23,338 bases of DNA from the NCBI GenBank assembly GCA_037133215.1, contig JBAXOM010000021.1, forward strand, positions 1 to 23,338, read 5' to 3'. The position numbers and the translations under genes were made by a program. Below the pieces are notes generated by a model that was not told where the DNA came from, did not search any database, and worked only from the letters and a program-made list of their open reading frames with translations. The DNA comes from F1-60-MAGs149 sp037133215 (GTDB lineage Bacteria > Actinomycetota > Thermoleophilia > Gaiellales > F1-60-MAGs149). Shown piece after piece: positions 7,365 through 13,423 of the stretch; positions within the stretch are counted from its first letter, which is position 1; each line of letters starts with the position of its first letter.

Positions 7365-8225
7365 GTGTGGCGCTCGCTCTACCTGATCCTGCCGGTGCTC
7401 CTCCTCGGCGCGCTGCTGCCAACAACCGCCGCTGCCTCTGACGCTGCCTCCCGTACCGCCGTCTTTGCCGGCGTTGGCGAATGGGTCGACATCTACGACC
7501 AGACGATCAATGACCCGCAGTTCGTCGTCGACCAGGCCATCGCCCACGGCGTGCAGACGATCTACGTCGAGACCTCGAATTACCACAGCCCCGCCGACGT
7601 GATGTACCCCGATCAGATCCGCGAGATGATCTCGCTCGCCCACGCCAACACCATCAAAGTAGTGCCCTGGTACCTGCCGGGTTACAAACGCATTGCCCTC
7701 GATCGACGTCGTTTTGCAGCAGCCGTCGCAGTCGGCGATCCAGACCTCCCGATCGATGGCCTGGGAGTCGACATCGAGGCCGACATTGTCAGCAACCGCC
7801 AGCTTCGCTCAGATCGGGCAGCCGCGATGGTCGCCTGGGTGCGAGCAACCTATCCCGACCTCGCGATTGCGGGGATCGTGCCGCGCGATGCCCTCGCCTG
7901 GTGGCGGATCTTCCCGTACGCCACGATCCGCGCAAACACCGACGCGATGCTGCCGATGTGTTACACGTCGCGGTATCTAACGCCGGCGCAGACAACGGCG
8001 ATGACTGCCGCGTGCGTGACGACCATTCAAGAGCAGACCGGCGACCCAGCCGCGCCCGTCCACGTGATCGCCGGCGTGACCGACTTTCTCAAACCACGCC
8101 TGCTGATTGCGGCTGCCCGTGGTGCCAAGAGTGCGGGCGCGCTGGGCTTTAGTCTCTACAACCTCGAGACCACAACGCCTGCCGACTGGCGTGCAGTCGA
8201 CGTCTGGCGAACCCCGGCTGGCTGA
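7365..8225 (+). CDS. Secreted TIM-barrel-like protein of unknown function
   Basis: A 286-residue protein with an N-terminal signal peptide (hydrophobic residues 4-20, likely cleavage after TAAA near 24). The mature part reads like the beta-alpha units of a glycoside-hydrolase-type barrel: TIYVETSNYHS, IKVVPWYLPGY, GLGVDIEAD with Asp136 and Glu138, IAGIVPRD, AMLPMCYTSRY, VHVIAGVTDF and GALGFSLYNLE. The DxE motif after a beta strand resembles acid catalytic positions in several glycoside hydrolases, but I cannot assign a family or substrate. Its TGA stop is immediately adjacent to the stop of the convergent DUF2283 gene (TGATCA, 8223-8228), so the two coding ends abut with no gap, and the last 4 nt of this gene lie in a 37-bp repeat. 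Confidence 0.75.
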   Translation: MWRSLYLILPVLLLGALLPTTAAASDAASRTAVFAGVGEWVDIYDQTINDPQFVVDQAIAHGVQTIYVETSNYHSPADVMYPDQIREMISLAHANTIKVVPWYLPGYKRIALDRRRFAAAVAVGDPDLPIDGLGVDIEADIVSNRQLRSDRAAAMVAWVRATYPDLAIAGIVPRDALAWWRIFPYATIRANTDAMLPMCYTSRYLTPAQTTAMTAACVTTIQEQTGDPAAPVHVIAGVTDFLKPRLLIAAARGAKSAGALGFSLYNLETTTPADWRAVDVWRTPAG

Positions 8226-8258
8226 TCAGGCAGCGGCGGTCGCGAGCGCCATACCGAT
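8222..8258. repeat. 37-bp direct repeat, copy 1
   Basis: Identical over 37 bp to 8937-8973 and bounded by mismatches on both sides. It begins CTGATCAGGCAGCGGCGG and ends GCGCCATACCGAT. It contains the stop of the upstream plus-strand gene and the last ~10 codons of the minus-strand DUF2283 gene (IGMALATAAA). Confidence 0.95.
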
Positions 8259-8486
8259 CGCCCCAGCCCGATCGCTAAAGCCGTACTTGGCGGCGCAGGC
8301 ATCGAGATCAAAGTGCGGGAGGCTAAAGATTTCAACGTCGATCGGTGCACCGTTAGGGTCGATGTGCACAACGCCACAGACGATGCCGTCAGACGCATAG
8401 ACCTCTTCCGTATGGTGGTACGGAATGTCACTAAAACGAATCAGGTGTAAACCACCCTCGTTTTCAAATTCCACGTGGTACGTCAT
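8226..8486 (-). CDS. DUF2283-like small protein, probable antitoxin partner
   Basis: An 86-residue acidic protein from the ATG at 8486; the frame extends upstream, but that overlaps the preceding gene and lacks family resemblance. The pattern HTEEVYASDGIVCGVVHIDPNGAPIDVEIFSL matches the DUF2283 core (a strand, then EE..DGIV, a strand, D.NG, and VEI). It lies 17 nt downstream of the DUF4258-like gene on the same strand, and I recall such pairs being common in bacterial genomes. By analogy with other two-gene modules it may neutralise the upstream protein; this is inference. The C-terminus (about residues 59-86, FDLDACAAKYGFSDRAGAIGMALATAAA) extends beyond the usual short family length. The 3' end lies in the 37-bp repeat. 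Confidence 0.75.
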   Translation of the reverse strand: MTYHVEFENEGGLHLIRFSDIPYHHTEEVYASDGIVCGVVHIDPNGAPIDVEIFSLPHFDLDACAAKYGFSDRAGAIGMALATAAA

Positions 8487-8503
8487 AGGCGGATTGTAAA
8501 CCC

Positions 8504-8848
8504 TCAACGTGCTCTCCTCCTCGAGGGCTTGCCACGAGCATCGCCCTCCATCCAATACACGGTGACGACAATCGCCGCCGCCTCTTGCTGACGAACGATC
8601 GTGACCAACACACGACGCTCAAAATCGCGCTCGAAACGCAACCCGGTGGTGGGCACACCAGAAAGGTGAGATGAACTCACGCGGTCAGGGTCAGTGACGC
8701 AGCGCTGGACCTGCTCCAGCGTAATCATGAGCCGCGGCATGTTGTCTGCTGCGTGAGTGGTGAAGACAATGTCCACGAACGAATCGTGATGCGTGCTGTT
8801 GCCCCCACGAGTGACGATGTGAATCACCAGGAGAGCAAGCGCATCCAC
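8504..8848 (-). CDS. DUF4258-like small basic protein, probable RelE-type toxin
   Basis: A 114-residue protein if the GTG at 8848 is used. The recognisable domain starts near residue 26: IVFTTHAADNMPRLMITLEQVQRCVTDPDRV, then RFERDFERRVLVTIVRQQEAAAIVVTVYW. This is the DUF4258 pattern (T.HA..RM..R.I....V...L..PD, ending in a VVTVYW strand), which resembles RelE/BrnT-like toxins. The second half is rich in Arg and the C-terminus ends RRRAR. A GTG at 8776, preceded at 6 nt by CACGAT, would start exactly at the domain and is a good alternative (90 residues). The DUF2283-like gene follows after 17 nt. A short inverted repeat (8852-8863) abuts the upstream start. The toxin role is inferred from fold resemblance and pairing. 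Confidence 0.7.
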   Translation of the reverse strand: MDALALLVIHIVTRGGNSTHHDSFVDIVFTTHAADNMPRLMITLEQVQRCVTDPDRVSSSHLSGVPTTGLRFERDFERRVLVTIVRQQEAAAIVVTVYWMEGDARGKPSRRRAR

Positions 8849-8851
8849 ATT

Positions 8852-8863
8852 CGAAGTGCTTCG
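8852..8863. promoter_or_regulatory. Short inverted repeat at the DUF4258 gene start
   Basis: CGAAG TG CTTCG lies immediately upstream of the GTG at 8848. CGAAG/CTTCG recurs in the larger inverted repeat at 8976-9012, so both could be sites of one regulator, for instance the module's own antitoxin. This is a weak inference from very short sequences. Confidence 0.3.
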
Positions 8864-8936
8864 TCAGCGCTAACCGATCAGTCCTGTCGGAAAGCGCGTG
8901 CATGGGCGCAAATCTCACTCACCAAATCGCTGCCCA

Positions 8937-8973
8937 CTGATCAGGCAGCGGCGGTCGCGAGCGCCATACCGAT
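8937..8973. repeat. 37-bp direct repeat, copy 2
   Basis: An exact second copy of 8222-8258, located upstream of the two-gene module. On the minus strand it still encodes IGMALATAAA and a stop, but no DUF2283-like sequence precedes it. It is therefore an orphan 3' end, either a tandem-duplication remnant or an element-end repeat. The distance between copies is 715 bp. Confidence 0.95.
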
Positions 8974-8975
8974 AG

Positions 8976-9012
8976 GCGCTTCGCACGGACCCGATAAAAG
9001 TGCGCGAAGCGC
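8976..9012. promoter_or_regulatory. Inverted repeat upstream of the amidotransferase gene
   Basis: GCGCTTCG (8976-8983) pairs with CGAAGCGC (9005-9012), extended by CAC (8984-8986) with GTG (9000-9002) across a 2-nt bulge. It lies 14-50 bp upstream of a possible -10 CAGGAT (9026-9031) of the gene at 9040. That position fits an operator better than a leader hairpin. Confidence 0.45.
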
Positions 9013-9039
9013 ACAGCGCCTCTGTCAGGATACGTCTGT

Positions 9040-9765
9040 ATGAGCAACCGCGTCCTGATCATTCGCCACGGTGACGATCCACCTGATGATCGCGTCAACA
9101 CGTATCTGCTCCTACGCGGCTTCGAGCCCGTCACGATTCGACCCTGCGCTGGTGACCCCGTACCGATGCTCGACGAAACGTGGGCCGGCAGCGTCGTGCA
9201 CGGCGGTCCGTTTAACGTCTTTGCCGAAGAAGAGCACCCGTTTCTTCGCGAAGAGCATCGCTGGATCTCGCAGTGCATCGAGCAAGAGGTACCACTGCTC
9301 GGTATCTGCCAGGGCGCGCAGTCGATCGCGTACGTGCTCGGTGCGGAGGTTGGCCCGCCGGCCTCTGGCTTGCATGAGTTTGGGTACTACGAACTGACGC
9401 CGACCGCCGCCGGCGCGGACTTTATGCCCGCTCCGATCCATGCCGCACAGGCCCACTTTCACACCTTCGAACTACCCGAGGGCGCCACCCTCCTCGCCTC
9501 AAGCGAACTCTTCCCGAATCAGGCCTACCGGTACGGGACGACAACGTACGGCGTGCAATTCCATCCCGAGGTGACGATCGAGTGCTTTCGTCGCTGGCAG
9601 GCTGCCGACTGGGCGGCCTACGGCAAACCGGGTGCGCAGACCCGAGCCGAGCAAGATGCGCTCATGCTCGAACATGATGAGACTCAGGCAGCGTGGTTCT
9701 ACGGATTTCTCGAGCAATTGTTCGGGTCGGTAGAGGCCAAACCGGAACCATTCGCTCTGTCGTAA
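9040..9765 (+). CDS. Class I glutamine amidotransferase (GMP synthase GATase-like)
   Basis: A 241-residue single-domain protein with a complete class I triad: nucleophile Cys90 in LLGICQGAQ, and His175 and Glu177 in VQFHPEV. The oxyanion-side loop VVHGGPFNVF at 52-61 and the AQAHFHTFELPEG segment are also typical. Such free-standing domains release ammonia from glutamine for a partner enzyme or act as gamma-glutamyl hydrolases; the GuaA-like group is usually annotated only as glutamine amidotransferase. No synthase partner is adjacent, so the acceptor is unknown. The next gene starts 58 nt later on the same strand with its own -10-like element. CAGGAT ends 8 nt before the ATG and there is no Shine-Dalgarno sequence, suggesting a near-leaderless mRNA. 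Confidence 0.92.
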   Translation: MSNRVLIIRHGDDPPDDRVNTYLLLRGFEPVTIRPCAGDPVPMLDETWAGSVVHGGPFNVFAEEEHPFLREEHRWISQCIEQEVPLLGICQGAQSIAYVLGAEVGPPASGLHEFGYYELTPTAAGADFMPAPIHAAQAHFHTFELPEGATLLASSELFPNQAYRYGTTTYGVQFHPEVTIECFRRWQAADWAAYGKPGAQTRAEQDALMLEHDETQAAWFYGFLEQLFGSVEAKPEPFALS

Positions 9766-9811
9766 ACCCGCAGAGCACACACCACGCGAACCCGCACGAT
9801 TACGCGTGCGC

Positions 9812-9817
9812 GATACT
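9812..9817 (+). promoter_or_regulatory. -10 element GATACT of the DUF2156 gene
   Basis: GATACT is followed by 6 nt (AAGGCT) and GTG at 9824. It falls inside the 5' part of the longest open frame (GTG at 9806), which argues for the later start. Confidence 0.45.
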
Positions 9818-9823
9818 AAGGCT

Positions 9824-11497
9824 GTGCCTGCTGTACGTCCCCGTGATGTGATCGTTAAGTTGCTCGCCGTTGGCGTCGCACTCGTCGGCATCTCGTCGAT
9901 GGTCTCGGCGCTCACGCCCGACCTCGCGAATCGTTCGTCACTGCTCGCCGGTGTGATCCCAATCCAGGCGACACGCACGGCCCACGTAATCGTGTTCGAA
10001 CTCGGCCTGCTGCTGATCGTCGTGGCGTTTGGACTGATTCGACGACGCCATCGCGCCTGGCAACTCGCACTGATCCTGCTCGCACTCACTGCGATCTTGC
10101 ACCTTGCAAAAGGTCTCGATATTGAGGAGGCCATCGCAGCACTCGCCCTCTTCGTGCTTCTGATCGTCAAGCGCACGGCATTTACCGTCGCCGGGGCACA
10201 CCACGCAACCCGACGCGCGCTCAAGTGGGCGGCGTACTTTGCCGTCGCGGGGGTACTGCTCGGCTTCGCAGCGGCAGAGGCGGTTGCGCGACTCGCCGGT
10301 GAACCGATCTCACTGCGCGAGGCTGCCGATCAGGGTCTCGAAGCCCTCGTCGGGGCTCCGGATTCGACCTCTGCCATCGGGCTCTATACGGCGATCGCGA
10401 TCGCCGTCGCCGCCATCCTCTGGCTGCGCCCCGTGCCTCCTCCTGACCCTTCTGAGAGCCGCGACCGCGTTGCAGCCCGCTCGATCCTTCGACGCTATGC
10501 AGATGACGGACTCTCGTATTTCACCTTGCGTCAGGACATGACGCTCGCGATCTCGGACAACCATGAGGCGATGCTCGCGTATCGAGTCGTCGCAGGCGTT
10601 GCAATCGTCTCCGGTGACGTCATTGGCAGCGACCCAGCACGAGCCGGCCTCCTACTCTCGTTCCACGAGGAACAGATCGTCGCGGGCCGCCGCATCGCTG
10701 CTGTTGGCTTGCCCCAGTCGTCGTGTGAACTCTGGGAGCAGGCGGGTCTGATGACGACGTACATCGGCGATGAGGCGATCGTCGATCCCGAACACTTTTC
10801 ACTTGAGGGTCGCACGATGCGTAAGGTACGCCAGTCTGTCAGTCGCATTGAGCGCGAGGGGTACACGATGCGCATCGCACGTCGCCGCGATCTTGACCCC
10901 GCACTGCTTGCACAGCTACGAGATGTCTCCGACACGTGGTTGGGAGGCCAGGGCGAGCGTGGTTTCTCGATGGCACTGGATGATCCCTGGGCCGAGGCGC
11001 ACGGCGAATGTGTTTTTGCGATCGCCCTTGCTGCAGACGGCACGCCTTCGGCGTACATCCATTTCGTACCTGTCCTGACCACCGGCGACCTCTCGCTCTC
11101 GACGATGCGGCGCTTGGCTGATGCCCCGAATGGTCTCAACGAGGCAATCTTGTCGGCCCTGTTCGTGTGGGCCAAAGCAGAGGGAATTCGCCGCGTCGGC
11201 CTCAACTTCAGCGCCTTCGGACGCATCCTCCGGTCCGACGATATCCAGGGGTTAGAACGCATTGCCGCCGAGGCCCTGATGCGTGGCGATCGCTGGTTTC
11301 AACTCGAGCGACTCGATGCCTTCAATCGTAAGTTCCTCCCCGTTTGGGAACAGCGCTACGCCGCGTACGAGCGGCGCATCGACCTTCCGCAGGCTGCTCT
11401 CGCGATCCTTGCCGCAGAGGGCTTGATCTCGCTCCCGCGGCTGCGATCGTCTGCACCAGCTGTCGCCGAGGGTAATCCGGGGCTCTCGGCCGTCTGA
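9824..11497 (+). CDS. DUF2156 / MprF-type membrane protein (phosphatidylglycerol lysyltransferase C-terminal domain)
   Basis: A 557-residue protein from the GTG at 9824 (an in-frame GTG at 9806 overlaps the -10 element). The N-terminal ~210 residues contain about six hydrophobic helices. A proline-rich linker (PVPPPDPSESRD) leads to a cytosolic DUF2156 domain: RRYADDGLSYFTLRQDM, AYRVVAGVAIVSGDVIGS, EGRTMRKVRQSVSRIEREGY, and a GNAT-like C-terminal half ending LERLDAFNRKFLPVWEQRY. In MprF this domain moves an aminoacyl group from aminoacyl-tRNA to phosphatidylglycerol, which alters surface charge and resistance to cationic peptides. The membrane part is shorter than in full MprF and there is no fused lysyl-tRNA synthetase, so lipid specificity is open. 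It is followed after 20 nt by a 34-codon gene. Confidence 0.85.
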   Translation: MPAVRPRDVIVKLLAVGVALVGISSMVSALTPDLANRSSLLAGVIPIQATRTAHVIVFELGLLLIVVAFGLIRRRHRAWQLALILLALTAILHLAKGLDIEEAIAALALFVLLIVKRTAFTVAGAHHATRRALKWAAYFAVAGVLLGFAAAEAVARLAGEPISLREAADQGLEALVGAPDSTSAIGLYTAIAIAVAAILWLRPVPPPDPSESRDRVAARSILRRYADDGLSYFTLRQDMTLAISDNHEAMLAYRVVAGVAIVSGDVIGSDPARAGLLLSFHEEQIVAGRRIAAVGLPQSSCELWEQAGLMTTYIGDEAIVDPEHFSLEGRTMRKVRQSVSRIEREGYTMRIARRRDLDPALLAQLRDVSDTWLGGQGERGFSMALDDPWAEAHGECVFAIALAADGTPSAYIHFVPVLTTGDLSLSTMRRLADAPNGLNEAILSALFVWAKAEGIRRVGLNFSAFGRILRSDDIQGLERIAAEALMRGDRWFQLERLDAFNRKFLPVWEQRYAAYERRIDLPQAALAILAAEGLISLPRLRSSAPAVAEGNPGLSAV

Positions 11498-11505
11498 CCA
11501 CCCGG

Positions 11506-11511
11506 TACGCT
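11506..11511 (+). promoter_or_regulatory. -10 element TACGCT of the 34-codon gene
   Basis: TACGCT lies 8 nt after the DUF2156 stop and is followed by 6 nt (GCCCCC) and ATG at 11518. The spacing is the same as in the other leaderless genes here. Confidence 0.45.
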
Positions 11512-11517
11512 GCCCCC

Positions 11518-11622
11518 ATGCACCCACGCTTCATGCACATCACCGCGATCGTCCTCCTCATCGCGATGGGCGTATTCCTTCTGTCCGTCCTATGGGATCC
11601 GATCAACGCACTCTGGCGCTAG
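11518..11622 (+). CDS. 34-residue single-span membrane peptide
   Basis: An ATG-to-TAG frame of 34 codons encodes MHPRFMHITAIV..., with one continuous hydrophobic span of about 17 residues (ITAIVLLIAMGVFLLSVLW) and a short DPINALWR tail. The shape, with basic/His N-terminus, one helix and a short amphipathic end, is that of small regulatory membrane proteins. It fills the only gap between the DUF2156 gene (stop at 11497) and the convergent MOSC gene (stop at 11624), ending 1 nt short of the latter. A -10-like TACGCT lies at the usual leaderless distance. I recognise no family. Independent support is limited to composition, promoter and fit, so it could still be chance. Confidence 0.55.
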   Translation: MHPRFMHITAIVLLIAMGVFLLSVLWDPINALWR

Positions 11623-11623
11623 G

Positions 11624-12355
11624 TCAGAGCAGTTCCACCGTGTCACCGACGGACATCAGACCAGGCTCTACGACTGAGCCATAGACCCCAAGATCAGCAG
11701 ATCCCTTGGCGTCGATCATCGCGCGCAACGTATCGACATCGCGCTCTCCCGTATCGGGATCACACGTGGTCACCGCACAGCGTGCACACGTCTCGTCGAC
11801 ATGAATCACCGCATTGCCAACGCGTACGTCGCGCCCGACCCAACCATCCTCAACAAATGGCGCGCCACCCGCAGTTTGAATCAGCATGCGAAAACGACGA
11901 CTATCGATTGGTCCGAGGCCGAGCGCATCAATCGACGGCGTCCCAATCAGCGAGACCGAGAAGCCCGACCAACCGCCGCGTTCATCGGCGACATGAGCCA
12001 GACGCACCGGCTCGCGCGCGAACGCGGAAAGCGCCTCGCGCCAGGGACCTGGAACGACATAGGCATCAATTTCGGACTTCATATCCCAGCCGACCGTCAA
12101 TCGTTCGCCAAGGTCTGTCGGCCCCGTCACGGACGTGCCGTCCGGCAGCAAAATGGTCAACTGCCCGTCGTTGAGCGTCGCTGAGGCCTGACAGAGTGGT
12201 AGTCGCCGAGCAGCATTGAGCGAGCGGCCGTCATCACCCAGCAGGAAGAAGCTGCGGTCGCCAACGACGCCATTCGGGCCGAGCTCGAGTTGCTCAACCT
12301 CGCTCACCGCAAGGCTCTTGACCGGCGTGTGCAACAGGTGGCTGACGGAGATCAT
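11624..12355 (-). CDS. MOSC domain protein (YcbX/mARC-like), copy 2
   Basis: A 243-residue paralogue of the protein at 5992-6741. The start was set at the ATG of 12355 because its N-terminus (MISVSHLLHTPVKSL) aligns with copy 1 (MVTVSRLLHAPVKGL) and CAGACT lies 6 nt upstream; the longer frame to 12385 overlaps the preceding gene. Shared landmarks are the LELGPNGVVGDRSFFLL barrel segment, GPIDSRRFRM, and the Moco motif TCARCAVTTCDPDTGERDVDTLRAM with an extra Cys (TTCDP) absent from copy 1. It presumably binds molybdenum cofactor and acts on N-oxygenated or sulfurated substrates; the difference in role between the two copies is unknown. It lies 17 nt downstream of the HNH nuclease gene. Confidence 0.88.
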   Translation of the reverse strand: MISVSHLLHTPVKSLAVSEVEQLELGPNGVVGDRSFFLLGDDGRSLNAARRLPLCQASATLNDGQLTILLPDGTSVTGPTDLGERLTVGWDMKSEIDAYVVPGPWREALSAFAREPVRLAHVADERGGWSGFSVSLIGTPSIDALGLGPIDSRRFRMLIQTAGGAPFVEDGWVGRDVRVGNAVIHVDETCARCAVTTCDPDTGERDVDTLRAMIDAKGSADLGVYGSVVEPGLMSVGDTVELL

Positions 12356-12361
12356 GGCCGT

Positions 12362-12367
12362 AGTCTG
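12362..12367 (-). promoter_or_regulatory. -10 element CAGACT of the second MOSC gene
   Basis: CGTCAGACT followed by 6 nt and ATG on the minus strand, as at the first MOSC gene. It lies between the HNH gene stop (12373) and the MOSC start, suggesting independent transcription despite the short gap. Confidence 0.45.
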
Positions 12368-12372
12368 ACGGG

Positions 12373-13230
12373 TCACTTCTCGCACACGATGCCATCACCA
12401 TCGGCATCGCGATACCACGCGTACTCAGGGTCTTGCCCGCGGTAGTACGGGCCGAACCCGGCCGCAATCGCCTGCGTGCAATACGGAAAGCGTGGGTCGA
12501 GCGCGCCGTTGTTGCTTGCCGTCGTCGTTGCTCCACTGGCGGTGGGCACTACCGGACCGATTGCGACCGCTGCGCGCGTCGGCTGCAGCACGTTTGCCGC
12601 CGCGCCACACCCAGCCAACCCGAGTGTGAGTGCACCTTTTTCGAGGGAGTCAATTGTCAATCGCCACCGCCACTTGATCGCAACCCAGGTCGCAACGTAC
12701 GTGCAGCGATACGAGTTGAACGGCGGCAGCCAACCAGCGGGGTCGGCATCGCTTTTGCTCCGGTTCGTGCTCGCCGAGACAGCAATCAACGACAACGAAT
12801 ACCCAAGGTCGTTCGCGTAGGCCTCGCGTGTCCCCGGACTCCAGCGGTAGGCACCCGAACGCCAAGCCTCAGCCAACGGCACGAAGTGATCGATATCGAG
12901 ACTGCTCGAGTTGGTGATAAAGAGGTTGTCGTACGCCGACCACCAACGCCCACCGGTCAGCGAACACCCCGCACCGATATGTGGGCTGACTCGCGCCTCG
13001 CTGATCAAGACCTCTTTGCGGGTATCACAGCCGTCGCCATTGGCGTCGATCCAGAGGTTAAAGAGATCGCGCGAATAGCCCGCTGCGTGCGGGCTTGCGA
13101 CCGTCAGATTACTCAGTAGACGAGGCGCCGATACCGTTGTGGCCGCAACTGACAATCCTGTGCATGCACCTACGGCGAACAACGCGACGAGCGTGGAGAA
13201 GATCGTCCGCTGAACCACCCTTTTGAGCAC
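12373..13230 (-). CDS. Secreted HNH nuclease (DUF1524) with excalibur calcium-binding domain
   Basis: A 285-residue protein. The start is a GTG at 13230 with AGGAG 5 nt upstream; a longer frame to 13269 lacks such a site. Residues 1-30 form a signal peptide (basic start, hydrophobic core, cleavage near SVAA). The nuclease part has WIDANGDGCDTRKEVL at 60-75, the catalytic DIDHFVPLAEAW (Asp114-His115), YANDLGYSLSLIAVSASTNRSKSD (Asn156, Lys159) and CTYVATWVAIKWRW, the arrangement of DUF1524 HNH enzymes. A Ser/Thr/Ala linker leads to a C-terminal excalibur domain (YCTQAIAAGFGPYYRGQDPEYAWYRDADGDGIVCEK) with DxDxDGxxCE. It is probably an extracellular or cell-wall DNase used in nutrient scavenging or competition. 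Confidence 0.93.
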   Translation of the reverse strand: MLKRVVQRTIFSTLVALFAVGACTGLSVAATTVSAPRLLSNLTVASPHAAGYSRDLFNLWIDANGDGCDTRKEVLISEARVSPHIGAGCSLTGGRWWSAYDNLFITNSSSLDIDHFVPLAEAWRSGAYRWSPGTREAYANDLGYSLSLIAVSASTNRSKSDADPAGWLPPFNSYRCTYVATWVAIKWRWRLTIDSLEKGALTLGLAGCGAAANVLQPTRAAVAIGPVVPTASGATTTASNNGALDPRFPYCTQAIAAGFGPYYRGQDPEYAWYRDADGDGIVCEK

Positions 13231-13344
13231 CACTACTCCTGACGCAACGTGCCGTGTCCTCACATCCAACCACGTCCGGAACCTGACAGGTGCAGATTGG
13301 TGAATTCCCTACCCCAATAGGTTGTTTTTCAGCACTTTCTCGAC

Positions 13345-13404
13345 ACGGTTGAGGTGTACGGTGCGTGTGTTACCTCATGGATTGAGGTAACCGGCCTCAA
13401 CCGT
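13345..13404. promoter_or_regulatory. Nested inverted repeats upstream of the double cupredoxin gene
   Basis: The outer arms ACGGTTGAGG (13345-13354) and CCTCAACCGT (13395-13404) are perfect complements. Inside them GTTACCTCA (13369-13377) and TGAGGTAAC (13383-13391) form a second perfect stem around a 5-nt loop. TTGAGG and its complement each occur twice, so the arms can pair in alternative ways. The structure ends 19 nt before the ATG at 13424 and could be a two-site operator or an attenuator-like leader. Confidence 0.65.
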
Positions 13405-13423
13405 TCCCCCCCGAGGTGAATTG

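Noticed and set aside
8222..8973. CRISPR-like repeat
   Set aside because: Only two copies 715 bp apart, with genes between them, not short unique spacers.
8222..8973. Insertion sequence or phage element around the 37-bp repeats
   Set aside because: No transposase, integrase or terminal inverted repeat is encoded between the copies; the repeat contains coding sequence of the DUF2283 gene.
13311..13332. T-rich stretch GGTTGTTTTTC as an intrinsic terminator
   Set aside because: No stem precedes it on the plus strand, and both adjacent genes start, rather than end, around this region.
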